From positions 1-64,000 of IMG/VR virus record IMGVR_UViG_3300045125_000089: a stretch of DNA of 64,000 bases; one strand, given 5' to 3'. Positions 30,401 through 40,957 of the stretch are shown here, in pieces. The notes beneath the pieces are model-generated. The model saw only the letters and a program-made list of their open reading frames with translations, ran no database searches and was not told the origin of the DNA. The stretch's first letter is position 1; the number at the start of each line of letters is the position of its first letter. Origin of the DNA: a virus. The position numbers were made by a program, and so were the translations under genes.

Positions 30401-31149
30401 CTAAACAATAAATCCCCGCAAGTCGCGGGGGTTTTTTATTTTCGAAGCCATTTCATCCACACTCATCTTATCATCATAAATGGCGGCTATAGTGTCTTTT
30501 AGTTTATCTAACTTACCCTTGGCTCGTAGCATCTTGAATACAATATTTTCTTCACTAAGTTCGCCGCCTTTGTCCAATCCTGCTTGACGAAACTTGTATA
30601 TTTTTTCAAGTAAATCTTTTAGTGGTTTTTCGCTGCTTTCATCCATCAACCCATCTATCTTCTTTGAATATTCCTTGTACTTTTTCTTGATAAGTTCTTT
30701 GTTGAAGTTTGGACTTTGTTTCTTTGGTTCTTTTATCCATTCATTTCTCAACACGCTATACTTTGAAGCAGATACTTGTTCTGCGCCAATATCTTCAACA
30801 TATAACTCAACATCAAACTTTTTCATCACAATGTCGTGCTTATTATTCCAACCAGCTTTAATCGCATCAAACATAGCCTGTACTTGTTCTTGCGTCATAT
30901 CAAGTTTGGAAAAATCAGTCGATATATGTAAATCAATGTCTGAATATGGCGTCCAGTTATAGTTGGTTATAGAACCTATAAGCAATATATCTTCTATCTT
31001 GATGTTTATATCTTGATTCTTTTTCAAATCCTGAACAAAATCCATTGCAATCTTGATGAGTGATTTTCTTACTTCATCATCTAATCTTGACCATCTTCAT
31101 TCATGTTCCAGATTGGCGCAAGTGTGTCATTGTATAATGGATAGTTCAT
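30401..31149 (-). CDS. Pol beta-type nucleotidyltransferase
   Basis: Nucleotidyltransferase domain protein, about 249 residues. From MNYPLYNDTLAPIWNMNEDG at 31149, a slip near 31082 joins RLDDEVRKSLIKIAMDFVQD. The active site is LLIGSITNYNWTPYSDIDLH: a GS motif followed by the DxD metal pair, with a third acid in KKFDVELYVED. A helical C-terminal half follows (FNKELIKKKYKEYSKKIDG). The last codons run through the terminator of the convergent gene, so the true end may be slightly earlier. Its start overlaps the stop of the HAD gene (ATGA), implying joint function. Substrate unknown. Confidence 0.75.
30412..30440 (+). terminator. Rho-independent terminator after EF-hand gene
   Basis: CCCCGC, AAGTC and GCGGGG are followed by GTTTTTTATTTT on the plus strand, 22 bases past the EF-hand stop. 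The hairpin overlaps the apparent 3' end of the convergent nucleotidyltransferase gene. Confidence 0.85.
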
Positions 31150-31967
31150 CTGCCCGCCCTTCTGTTTGATACATCCATCCATTTGATTACTTCGTTTCGT
31201 ACCACTTCTGCAATATCTTCTGAATATTGACTTATAGGAGTATCTGCGGCAGTTAGATCTTTATGATGATGTGCTACTATTTTATCTTTTATAAGTGTAT
31301 CCGCAAAAGCCTTGCACGCTTTTTCAAGCATGTTCATATCAGAAATATGAAACTGCTCTTTTAGCAGCAATGATTTTAATGATACATAGACTCATACAGA
31401 TACTATCTGCTTGATTTTGTTGATGTGCTACTTGCGGCATCTTTATGCAGTATAGCAATTCTATTATCTCCCGAATTTCTCCACGCAGTAATATTCTTAT
31501 CTGTATCATCAAGTAGTATATGCGTAGTTCTAGCATTGCTTCCGTCTATTATATAAGTTGGCTTTGATACGCCAGACGACGCAATGATTACTTTTACAGA
31601 TGGGTCAATATGTTTGCGTATCCAACTGCAGTCTTTGTGTTCTTTTATTGTATTACCCTGCCCCGCACTCAATACTACAGCCGGTGGATTTTTAAATGTG
31701 TCGTGGATATAATCCCACGCCAACACTTTAGCGTCTGGCAATGGTTCTAAATCAAGCCAAAATGTAGGGTTTTTATTAACAACATTCCAAAAACTATTTT
31801 TGCCATTTTTTGCTTCATATTCTTTTGGCAATAAGCCACCAGAAATTGCCTTAAAATCCTTTTGTCCATATCCACAAGCACTCCATCCATAATCGCAATA
31901 GAATTGATATTTTAATGGCGACTCCTTCTTGTACTTCTTTTAACAAGGACTTTAATAATATATGCAT
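31146..31967 (-). CDS. HAD-superfamily phosphatase (5'-nucleotidase-like)
   Basis: Predicted phosphatase of the HAD fold. The N-terminal helix is MHILLKSLLKEVQEGV; the first catalytic motif is readable across slips near 31875-31900 as D-x-DGVLVDMDKG. Motif II/III sequence includes VIIASSGVSKPTYIIDGSN, and the acidic motif IV is THILLDDTDKNITAWRNSG, followed by RIAILHKDAAS. This pattern resembles deoxynucleotidase-type HAD enzymes. A helical C-terminal domain (MNMLEKACKAFADTLIKDK, EDIAEVVRNEVIKWMDV) is added after a slip near 31400. It is coupled to the nucleotidyltransferase gene by an ATGA overlap. Nucleotide salvage or nucleic acid end repair are possible roles. Confidence 0.65.
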
Positions 31968-31971
31968 ATTT

Positions 31972-31979
31972 TATAAATA
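31972..31979 (-). promoter_or_regulatory. Inverted TATAAATA motif
   Basis: Plus-strand TATAAATA 4 bases upstream of the HAD gene start and directly after the tail sheath terminator. Confidence 0.45.
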
Positions 31980-32002
31980 TATCGCATACCTATCAAATAG
32001 CA

Positions 32003-32036
32003 ATAAAAAAACGCCCACCTTTCGGTGGGCTTTTTG
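32003..32036 (-). terminator. Rho-independent terminator after tail sheath gene
   Basis: In the coding direction, GCCCACC, GAAA and GGTGGGC are followed by GTTTTTTTATT. The other strand also ends in a short T-run, so it may work both ways. Confidence 0.88.
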
Positions 32037-32047
32037 ATTTTGACTTT

Positions 32048-35000
32048 TTATATATTAGACGCCCAGGAAATGTAGCACCCGTTGGTAGTACATTGAAGTC
32101 CAAGTACAATCATTTCAGCGGTACGTGTTGGCTGGATATAGATCTGACCATACAATATACCACGATCAACTAGATCAGGTGTATTGTTGCTGTCATCCAT
32201 AACAACACGGAAGGCGTATACGCCGGAGCGTTGCTGAACACTTTCCAGATATGGATTGACGATGTTCAGGAAGCGCTGACGGGTGGTTGCTACATTCTGT
32301 TCGAAGACTAGGAATCGCGACTTGAAGAAGCGATGAACTTCTTCAACAGCGATCAATAGACGGCGAACATTGACGCGATCCAATGCGCTTGGATTGCGTC
32401 GTAGTCTTCTGACCCCATGCAGACCACGCCCTGGCCAGGAAACGCGGCTATTGGGTTGACGTGGCCTTCGTATAGGGTGTCACGTTCGGTGTGTGTCAAT
32501 CTGTCAGCAACAGATACTGCCGATTTGGAATACCACCACGGTTTAGACCGGCTGGTGCAAACCATTCTGCGGACTACTTTATCGTTGGCTGAATATACAC
32601 TCATCATTACTACGGATGGAGGAACAGGCATTATCTTGTTACTGTTTGTTTCAGTAATTTTGACCCAAGGATAATAAGTTGCTGCATAGTTTGTATCAAA
32701 TTCACCAGCTTTATCAACAACGTTTTGATTGCTGCTGCACCGGCTGTTTGATTTGGAGCAATATCCATGATATAGAATGCATCACCACGACGTTCGCACA
32801 TATCAACAATTGAAGTTGGCTACATATGCGATGGTCTTCATAAGTTGATACCTGGTACAGTGATAAGATTGAAATCAAACTCATCAGAATTGCTCAAAGC
32901 GGCAATTGCTTGTCTGTATGCATATGTACCACGACTTGTTGATGTAGAGCAATCTAGACCCTGTTGATTTGTTGGCAATATGTCATTACCAATCAACACA
33001 GGAACTGATGGGCTCATACCATCAAAGCCACCTTGGAAGCCTAGAACAAAACGACGCTTCTTACGTTCGTGGATTCCTGATGAAGCAACATACAGTGGAG
33101 ATACTCCCGCAGTATGTTTGCTAGATCAAACGCGACGTTTGCACCTAGCAGCGGCACCTTGTGGTACTGGAGCAAATATTGCTTATTATCTAGTTCTGGT
33201 CCAACGCTCGTGCCGTTTGGATATAGAGCAGACCAAGTGCTGCGTCAGCTTGTGCTGGTGCTGGCTGGAATACATACACCGGACGCATATCTGCCTGGGT
33301 TGTAGGGTACAAGTATGCTGAAGCAGCTGGCAGTATTGCATTGCAGGTAATCTTACCCAACCGAGCATAGTCTCCGCCAACTGGTGAAGCATATGGACCG
33401 AAGCCATATGGTATTGCGTCTACTGGCCATGGGCCGGACTGACATTTCAACGCGAATATACTTGCTCTTCTGTGGAAAGTCTCCAAATTCTAGGATCTTT
33501 CCGTTGAAGTCGATGTAGTTGTATGTATCACCGATTCTACGAGCAATATAATTTGCGCTATTGACATCCAAGTTTAGATTGTCAAAACGTTCACAGATAT
33601 ACAGGTTTTGACATCTGTATCTACTATAGCTACGAAGCGCTAAAGTGAATGAACCATATGACGTACCTGGTACTGAGCCAGGTGACTTGACATTTGATGA
33701 TTTCAACCTTGTACGCAGTATTTGCCGATGTTCCGTCTGTCAGCGTATGAACCTTGAACAGGTCATATGCGGCACTCGAAGATACTCCACTACCAGTGAT
33801 ATGCAGAAATTAACTGCGAACGAATGAATGGTGTATATGCATTTGTTAGAGTCAAACGTGGACGTGCCATCGGCTGGTTCTATTCCATCTTCGAAGTCCA
33901 TTGCATCGCTGAGTCAGAAATTGTGATCTTCCAACTTTACCGGAAGCGAGCATCTCGTTTACGATTGTCCTTGGTGCTGATGCTTGAAGTTCTTATATGT
34001 ATAAGCTGCTTCAATCTTTTGACCAGCGGCAACAGGATACATAACCAGCTTTTGGATCTGTACCAAATACATTTGTGATATATTTGTTTGATTCTTCATC
34101 CAATGAGAACTGATATGTTCCATATGATGAACTTGCTGTATTTCCTGGTATTATCGGTATAGATGGTGTTCAATGCCAGCAAAGTCGGCGGTAACTGATG
34201 CTGCCGATGAAGTTGTCAACAGAGAACCACTGAATCCATACAAGAGCTCTGATTACGATCATATGCTAGTATTTGCCAATACGGCAAGCACAACACTGTC
34301 ACTGCCAGACGCACGCGAAGCACTTCACATCCATCTTCAGTTCAATCCTACACTCCGTTGACGAACGCAGTTTGGATTGAATGCACCATATGAACCAGTT
34401 AATACGCCTTCTATTTCAAGTTCAAAATCACAAGCACCGGTATGCGACGGATTGTCAATGAAGATAAACGTGCATTATTCCAAGGAGCATTTCCTGAAAT
34501 CAGGAAGTTGGTATTTGCTGCAGACGCTGTTGCATAAAACACGTCCAAGCATCCATCAGAAGCAGTAACTGCTCCATATAGATTTGTTGAAGAACTTTGC
34601 GAACGTAGCAACTTGCAATGTACCAATTTCCACTGTTTCGCCTTCATAAAATCCACTGTCAAATGTTACACTCACGCTGCCAGTGATTTTAAATACGCTG
34701 TTAGCGGCAGAATTTGGATATAATGTTGCATCAAGCATGCGACCCCGGATACGGTTGCGTTTTCTTGAAAACGACCGATATTAGTTGGTGTTGCGGTCGC
34801 AAACAGTGCTTTCTTTTTGGTTGTATCCGCAAGACCGCCGACGCGGATTCAACGGTCACTTAGAAGCCTTGTTGAGCGCAGATATTGCTGGGCGGTGATT
34901 GGTCCGTACAGTGTACCGTCCGCGTGCACCGAAGATGGCGCTCGAGATCGCCTTCGCTGGTAACCACGGTTGGTGAAAAAGCCCCGGTCGCTTTAGGGAA

Positions 35001-35137
35001 CGGGGCGACCTACACACCGCCGATTGCTGCTCTACGCCCTGTGCAAGAAACGTCTGGTCAATTTCTCTGGTGAATACACTTGGGCGAAAACGGTTCGTTC
35101 TGAAGGGCTATAATGTTCCATTTTGTTCGATTGCCAT
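32048..35137 (-). CDS. Contractile tail sheath protein (T4 gp18-like)
   Basis: Outer contractile sheath of the tail. Start MAIEQNGT at 35137 behind AGGAGA. Frame-corrected landmarks are GSVPGTSYGSFTLALRSY, FDNLNLDVNSANYIARRIGD and TYNYIDFNGKILEFGDFPQK in the middle. The C-terminal sheath domain reads DRVNVRRLLIAVEE, RFLVFEQNVATTRQRFLNIV, SGVYAFRVVMDDSNNTPDLV and RGILYGQIYIQPTRTAEMIV. About 1,030 codons, clearly longer than T4 gp18 (659), so extra domains are probably present in the N-terminal half. Dozens of indels between about 32650 and 35100 make exact reading impossible. A terminator follows. Confidence 0.88.
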
Positions 35138-35170
35138 AGTTTTTAGCTCTCCTATATAAAAAGTTGTAAA

Positions 35171-35178
35171 TATAAATA
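35171..35178 (-). promoter_or_regulatory. Inverted TATAAATA motif
   Basis: Plus-strand TATAAATA 33 bases upstream of the tail sheath start, between it and the 35200-35228 terminator. Confidence 0.45.
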
Positions 35179-35199
35179 TGCTCAAAAAATCCAAACAAT

Positions 35200-35228
35200 A
35201 AAAAATCCTCCAATGATGGAGGATTTTG
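35200..35228 (-). terminator. Rho-independent terminator
   Basis: In the coding direction, AATCCTCCA, TCAT and TGGAGGATT are followed by TTTTATTG. It ends the small gene at 35261-35551. Confidence 0.85.
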
Positions 35229-35260
35229 ATCTTTGTATTATTTCTCAATAATATATCAAT

Positions 35261-35551
35261 TTACTTTTTGGGCGTAAATACGCCCGTATTAATATCAAAG
35301 TACCTTCGCCATAACCCAGCTACAATCTTATCCAAAAACACCTTTTCTTAGGCCTCTATACAAGCGAGCTTCTAGTTTACACGCTTTTCGGTTTTGCAAC
35401 CTCACGCCGTTGCATTTCCAATTGACCAAGCGAAACGGTAATTTGCTCGTATGCTTCTCTGATAACAGTCAATTCAGGTATTTCGGCTGCATCAAATATT
35501 TTTGGTCCATTTGATGGTGAAGTTGTATATTTGAATTGTATTTAGTTCCAT
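35261..35551 (-). CDS. Small uncharacterised protein with helical core
   Basis: From MELNTIQ at 35551, read over several slips: KYTTSPSNGPKIFDAAEIPE, LTVIREAYEQITVSLGQLEM, QRREVAKPK, then LEARLYRGLRK and WRRYFDINTGVFTPKK at the end. About 97 residues. The middle is an amphipathic helix with coiled-coil character. The end pattern of a helix followed by D.NTG.F.P is common in small phage proteins beside structural genes. Function unknown. It is followed by a terminator and then the sheath gene. Confidence 0.55.
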
Positions 35552-35605
35552 AATGTTTTATAACGGTTTATATATGTATATATACAATTTTATAAAAATC
35601 AGTAT

Positions 35606-36012
35606 TTATGGTATGCTGCCAGAAAGATTACTACCTGATGGCACAAATATCCTGCAACATTGAAATTCACTAAATGCCCAAGAACCTGTTTCTGGATTTA
35701 TTGGATTTGGCATTGGTGGTATAAAAGCATCGCGATTATAATCGTATAGAAATTGCGGTCTGCATAGTTTTTCTTAACGGAGTGCACGCCAGTATGAGCT
35801 CCTTTAGCGAGTATTATAACTTGTTTGTATCCATATGTTGCCACCAAGTCCGAGCGTTGAGCTTAAAAATTCTGCACCATCGTTTTCGTGTTCATTTGAT
35901 ACAACCAAAGTTCTAGATACATAGCAACAGATATTGGTGTAGATAATGGTACGTTTGAACCAGTTATTTCTGATATGAAAATACTACCTGATAATTCTGA
36001 ATAATGTGCCAT
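35606..36012 (-). CDS. Small phage structural-region protein
   Basis: From MAHYSELSGSIFISEITGSN at 36012: VPLSTPISV, then across slips YVSRTLVVSNEHENDGAEFL and SSTLGLGGNIWIQTSYNTR, ending DYNRDAFIPPMPNPINPETG and SWAFSEFQC to GSNLSGSIP. The DYNRDAFIPP.P....SW block is one I know from small proteins next to tail genes in large phages; function unknown. About 135 residues, multiple indels. It starts a few bases after the stop of the glycine-rich gene. Confidence 0.5.
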
Positions 36013-36017
36013 AACAA

Positions 36018-36869
36018 TTACGATTCTTGATATTGATATTTAATAAATGCTATACCGCTGCCGCCACTTCCACCAGCAGCACCATTATATCCAGCACCAC
36101 TATACGACGCGGCACCGCCGCCACCTCCACCACCACCGTCTCCGCTATTCACATTCCGTTATTTCCAGCAGTGGCGTCGTTTGTATCTGCGTTTCCTCCC
36201 ATACCGCCGTCACCAGAAGTTCCGGCGGTTATAGGTTGTCTGCCTCCTTGGCCACCGTTATTTCCTCCGCGCACCTCCACCGCCTCCTCCTCCACAATAA
36301 TGTGCGTATATGGACCAAGTCCCAAATCTATGGATGGGCTTGTTATTACTGCCGTAGTACCATTAGCTCCTGGCGCTCCCTCTGGGTCTGGAGTGAAGTG
36401 GATCTTGCAAATGTTCTCCTTGCCCGCCACTTCCACTTGGGACCAGTTCCCGCATTTTGTCCGATGTATGCTACCAAAGTACCCGACTTGTACGCAATCG
36501 TAGAATCGGATCAGCCTCCACCAATTGTCACCGCATAGTTTGCATTATTATTAAAATAAGTATTAACACTGCACCGCCTAATATATAACTCCAATATGCG
36601 GTACCACCATTACCTCCATTTCCTCCCTCACGACCACTAGTTGTTGCACCGCTTGCACCACTAGCTCCACCGGCAACCAAGAAATAATCAAAAGAAAGAT
36701 TTGCGGATGATGTATATATAATTCTAAAAGTATCCGTTGAAGTAAATACATGAACTTTATAACTTCCCGAAGTATACACTTGACCACCAAATGCTGACAT
36801 TAAAACCCTTTTAGGAGCAGCGCGCATTCTTTTTTGACTAATTCTCTTGTCAATCAATCTAGTCGGCAT
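36018..36869 (-). CDS. Glycine-rich tail fibre-type protein
   Basis: From MPTRLIDKRISQKRMRAAPK at 36869. The segment VYTSGSYKVHVFTSTDTFRI, then FDYFLVAGGASGASGATTSG and REGGNGGNGGTAYW, is the usual entry into glycine-rich fibre domains. Later Gly-rich runs (GGNNGGQGGRQPITAGTSGD, GGMGGNADTNDATAGNNGM, SGDGGGGGGGGAAS) end in GGSGIAFIKYQYQES. The closing GGSGI..IKY strand matches the end of this domain type. About 280 residues over several slips. It is probably part of a virion fibre or decoration structure. Confidence 0.65.
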
Positions 36870-36880
36870 AACAAAAAATA

Positions 36881-37225
36881 TTATGTTATTTCTGTACCAA
36901 ATGCACTAAATCCTACATCACGGTGAAGTTGTTCCACTTCCACTAGCATATACTCTTAATGCGTTACTGGTCCAAGTGTTATTCCCATACTTAATACAAC
37001 AGAATCATTTGCAACTACTATAGTATCAAACGCCAAAGAACCGGAAGTTGATGGAGTTTTCCAGAAGCTTCTACAACGGCGATACTAAATTTTCTATCCA
37101 TCTTCCGGTATTACATACTCGATACTAAGTAACACTCGACGTTGCTGGAGAAGCTCTGGCACATACAAGTCGGTCCAAGAATTACTGGCAGCTTTTTGTC
37201 CTAATAGTCTATATGTTGTTGGCAT
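36881..37225 (-). CDS. Small putative structural protein
   Basis: From MPTTYRLLGQKAASNSWTDL at 37225, read over slips as YVPATSSVTLSI, then EASGK, STSGSLAFDTIVVANDSVVL and SMGITLGPVTALRVYASGSG, ending FSAFGTEIT. This alternation of short strands is typical of small beta-sandwich proteins encoded beside fibres in phages. About 114 residues. It lies 11 bases before the glycine-rich gene. No catalytic motif seen. Confidence 0.5.
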
Positions 37226-37251
37226 AACTTATATATATGTGGTTAAAAAAT

Positions 37252-37695
37252 TTAAAAGAAAGTTATAAATAAAAATGGATGTAATACATTATTTGCAACA
37301 ACATTTGGTACATTTAAATCGCCGGTCATATTTAACGAACCCGTAATAAATACACTACCACTTATATCCAACGCCGCATTATGTAATGGAGATTTTCTTA
37401 CACCAACACTACTGCCTGTAACAACCAACGCATTAGTATTAAATCTTCCCATTACAACTCTGTCGTCGCTAAATACTTCTAATATAGGCAATCCAGAAAT
37501 ATCACTAACTGCCATCAAACTGCCAGAAAGATTATCTGATATGCTAAACAAACTGCCAGAATTGCCAAGAAATGCTATACTACCAGAAGTTAATACTTCT
37601 AATCTTATAGTATTAGCCTGACTGCCGCTGAATTGTATAACAGGTGCGGCTGAAGTAGAACTTCTGTTTGGTATTATAAGAATGTCCGATGGCAT
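37252..37695 (-). CDS. Fibre-type structural protein
   Basis: Intact, 147 residues. It starts MPSDILIIPNRSSTSAAPVI. The block GSIAFLGNSGSLFSISDNLS, GSLMAVSDISGLPILEVFSD and DRVVMGRFNTNALVVTGSSV is a repeated-strand pattern common in tail fibre proteins of aquatic phages. It ends VFITGSLNMTGDLNVPNVVA and a hydrophobic tail. The same GSVFITGS phrase occurs near the C-terminus of the giant collagen-like gene (SAFITGSTFITGAVAING), suggesting a shared fibre module. It is at the downstream end of the LamG array. Confidence 0.7.
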   Translation of the reverse strand: MPSDILIIPNRSSTSAAPVIQFSGSQANTIRLEVLTSGSIAFLGNSGSLFSISDNLSGSLMAVSDISGLPILEVFSDDRVVMGRFNTNALVVTGSSVGVRKSPLHNAALDISGSVFITGSLNMTGDLNVPNVVANNVLHPFLFITFF

Positions 37696-37706
37696 AATTT
37701 ATTATA

Positions 37707-37714
37707 TATAAATA
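37707..37714 (-). promoter_or_regulatory. Inverted TATAAATA motif
   Basis: Plus-strand TATAAATA 11 bases upstream of the start at 37695. Confidence 0.4.
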
Positions 37715-37738
37715 TAACTATATAAAATATTGATGTTA

Positions 37739-38535
37739 TTATAATCCAAAGCGTGACTTTGATGAGTTATAGTTTTGAGTATTTCGTTGGGGGACAGTCG
37801 CCTATTCCGCGTTTGAACAACACTTACCTTTATAAGGAGCCCAATTACCGTCGCTATATCGTTGGCAAATAACTCAGCGTTGAACATATTCTTAGATTGA
37901 CATCTCCACCAGTATTTATGCGCGTTTCCTAAATTATCGTCGAAGTATTTCTACTTAATGTTTGTTTTTCTACGCCATTTATATACAATGAAGCTGACCA
38001 TCGGCGATTACAGTTACATTGTGCCATATGAACCATTTAAATGTGTAATTGAGTTGCTGCATTATGTGTCATACGATACAGTTATAGATTATGAATAATC
38101 GAGGCCGTAACACCTGCGGTATTGCTATCAACCTGATCGTAGTACTACACATAATACGACAACCGATAGCTTTCTGATAATTTCCTCTGGATGTATAATA
38201 GAACTATCCTCGGCTGCTTGTTGCCAGAACCCGATAATCTATTCCAAATATTAGATGGTGGCTATGGCCGGACTCAATAGTAGTAGAGTTGATTACGTCG
38301 TAGCAAAATTATACAGGATGTAACAGAAATATAATCATCCGTTCCATCAAACACAAATTCTGCACAATTTGAAGTACTAAAATGTAACTCCGCCGTTTAG
38401 TGTACCGATATATCCATTTCTACTTAAATCTATACCAAGCAATTTCCACTACCACGGATAACTCTTATTATTTGCTGCATCCAAATGCAATACTAAACCA
38501 TTTGATGTTGTCTTGATTGGACCTTCTATGCTCAT
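37739..38535 (-). CDS. LamG-type lectin protein, array copy 1
   Basis: Most downstream member of the tandem array. It starts MSIEGPIKTTSNGLVLHLDA and ends with the family signature (LSPNEILKT, then HQS-ALDYN-like sequence close to the stop; a final S-RFGL precedes TAA). The LamG/concanavalin A-like fold is inferred from NGLVLHLDA.N.KSY at the start and the EIL..Y helix at the end. About 265 codons, heavily broken by indels. A role as exposed adhesin or receptor-binding accessory is inferred from the family. Confidence 0.6.
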
Positions 38536-39202
38536 AATCCAAATCTTGTTTTTGTTGCGTTATAGTTTTGAAGTACTTCGTTAGGAGACAATGCTCTATT
38601 GTATACTTTGCACATTGCCAAACTTCCATTATAGTAAAATCCTCTACTTCCATTAAACCCTCCGTAAACTCCTATAGAAGAACCATTTGTATTTGTAGAA
38701 ATAGTTCCTGTTTGTAGTTCGAGTTTACTAAAACGCCATTTATATACAATCTACGTGTTCCGCTAACATACGTACCAACAACTTGTGCCCAATTTGAAGT
38801 ACTATATATGTCGCCGTTGTAGTTGAAAGTGTTGTAGTGCTGCCGCCAATATTTTGTCTCCAAAATATAGCAGTTCCTTCTTGAAATAGACTATATTGTG
38901 TATTAACTTGTCCTTTTCCAAACCGAAACCCATTCTGATTAAGATTGTTTGTTTTACCCAAACTTCCACGGATGGTGTTTGTGTATTCAATGCAGAATTT
39001 TCTGGGGAAATTATTGTACTGGTAGAGCCATTAAAACTAAAATTTCCTCCGCGTTGTATGTTATATTTGATAATGTGAAAGTATTACTACCAACTAAATC
39101 ATTTAATATCGTATTTGAAGCCGGACAACTTTTTGAGTTTTTTATGTCAACAAAAAACACCAATCCATCCGTAACTATAGTTGGTCCGTTATAATAGCTC
39201 AT
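38532..39202 (-). CDS. LamG-type lectin protein, array copy 2
   Basis: Starts MSYYNGPTIVTDGLVFFVDI followed by KNSKSCPASNTILNDLVGSN. The middle carries WAQVVGTYVSGTRRLYINGV and LVNSN, the usual LamG ligand-loop strands. The end reads LSPNEVLQNYNATKTRFGL. Its stop overlaps the next start by four bases (ATGA), implying translational coupling along the array. About 223 codons with several slips. Confidence 0.68.
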
Positions 39203-39884
39203 AATCCAAATCTCGATTTTAATGCACCATAATTTTGTAGATGCTCTTGATCTGTCAGTTGGCGATTATACATTGCTACATATGCTAATCTACCTTGAAA
39301 GCCTCTGCTTGAATATCCACTGGTTCCTAAATAGTATCTAAACGAAGACGCAAAATTACTTTGATTTGTTCTATATCCCCGAGTATATTCCCAACCACAG
39401 AAACCAGCGTAGTTGCTCCTCCTGTTCCATTTAAATAATATTCTTGTAGCAGTTGTTTGTGTCCAATCGTTTGCGTCCGTACCCGTTGTGCCAACATTAC
39501 GTATTACCCACGGTCCAGTTCCATTTGCATGATTGAAATCTTAAACTATCGTCTGCCCCAACGGCGGGTGTGCTAGACGCAATAAGACCGGCTAAACCTG
39601 CCATGCTCACTCTGGAAAAATCAGGCTGAAATACAATCGTCATATCCAAATATGCCTGACTTATATTGTCCGACTCTATGTAATTAGAATCATTTGCAGT
39701 AGCAAAATTGAAATAACTTTGAGGTCCGGCAGACACAAACGAAATAGTGCCAGCAATAGTACCATTTGCTCTACCAGTTATATCAGTCCAAGTAGTACCA
39801 CTGCCCGCATAACTTTTTGGATTGCTTAGCGCTCCAAACAAAGTATCAATCCATTACTAACTATCCTTGGCCCATAATCAAGGC
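39199..39884 (-). CDS. LamG-type lectin protein, array copy 3
   Basis: The N-terminal part reads DYGPRIVSNGLIL, ALSNPKSYAGSGTTWTDITG, RANGTIAGTISFVSAGPQSY and FNFATANDSNYIESDNISQA, a clear LamG beginning. The end returns to the H-LQNYGALKSRFGL type signature at 39200. The start codon is uncertain because a slip lies within the first codons near 39884. Confidence 0.62.
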
Positions 39885-39896
39885 ATATAATAAACT

Positions 39897-40163
39897 TTAT
39901 GGCATACTGCCAGTCATTGGACTACACCATTCACTTGTGCTTAATATTTCAAGTATTTCAGTATGTGTATATGGACCTTCGCTGCCAATAATAGTTGCTA
40001 CAAATGCTGGTGCATCGCCATTCCATTTTACCAATGTCTTTGTTTCATCAACAGACTTTCTTACTGTATCTGCGGATGTTTCTAATACTTGACTAAAGTC
40101 AACTTTATTTAGTTCGCTGACTGGGAATATAAGATATTCTCTATTTTCGTATATATCGCTCAT
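39897..40163 (-). CDS. Small intact protein inside the LamG array
   Basis: 88 residues, unbroken, MSDIYENREYLIFPVSELNK to SEWCSPMTGSMP. It has a small alpha/beta look (VLETSADTVRKSVDETKTLV, FVATIIGSEGPYTHTEILEI). It is not a LamG protein. I have no assigned function; its short length and place just upstream of array copy 3 suggest a helper or small virion protein. Confidence 0.68.
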   Translation of the reverse strand: MSDIYENREYLIFPVSELNKVDFSQVLETSADTVRKSVDETKTLVKWNGDAPAFVATIIGSEGPYTHTEILEILSTSEWCSPMTGSMP

Positions 40164-40192
40164 ATGTTATTATTATAGTTTAAGGTTGTATA

Positions 40193-40200
40193 TATAAATA
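40193..40200 (-). promoter_or_regulatory. Inverted TATAAATA motif
   Basis: Plus-strand TATAAATA 29 bases upstream of the start at 40163, splitting the array into an upstream and a downstream block. Confidence 0.4.
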
Positions 40201-40209
40201 TAATGATGG

Positions 40210-40957
40210 TCATAAACCATAGCGGCCTTTTGTGGCGTGATAATTTTGGCGGACTTCTTTTGCGGATAATGCTCGGTTGTATATATTCAATATTGTATAC
40301 TATCCATGTAGCCGTGTATAAGTACCAGCTCTGTGCGTGATACAGATGGCGAGCTATTCATCATTTGCAGCAGTATTACCTATTAAGTTACTAAATAAAT
40401 GTTGCAGTAATTAGCCGTTGCTTTGCAAACTGAGCAAATGAATTGCCGTTGTAAGCTATAATCGAATATACTCGCAGTTCTATGAGTAGAAGAATATATT
40501 TGCATTGTTTACCGAAGCAACTGGTCCGGTATATTGTTCCGAAGCTATATAATAGCTTGGTTCGATCGACACATGTATCAAGTGGCATAAGGGTAGCCGT
40601 TTAGCATCTGACCTATTATCTCAAAATAACATTATCTGACATGAGTACTATTTTCTGCTGCATACTATTATACCAAAGATTCGATGAGAATAGTACATGC
40701 TGATGCTCCATATTGTAAAATCTGTAACTGTTATATCACAAACTACTGCAGCAATCACTCTAGCTACCATCAAAAATCAATCACTCCACCATTCACTATT
40801 GATATACGCAGGTCCATTTATCAACGAACCTGTATTTCCATTTCTACTCAAATCAAAACCAAGTAGTTGCTGCCGCTTATGATGCTTCAATGTGCCTGCA
40901 TCCAGATATAATACCAAACCATCTGTATACAATATCTGGCCCGCCTTCTACGCTCAT
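40210..40957 (-). CDS. LamG-type lectin protein, array copy 4
   Basis: Starts MSVEGGPDIV, then in the next frame TDGLVLYLDAGTLK. It ends AKEVRQNYHATKGRYGL at 40210, the array's C-terminal signature. The interior is too broken by indels to read continuously, but the plus-strand fragments keep the spacing of the other copies (about 250 codons). ATGA overlap with the next copy upstream. Confidence 0.6.
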
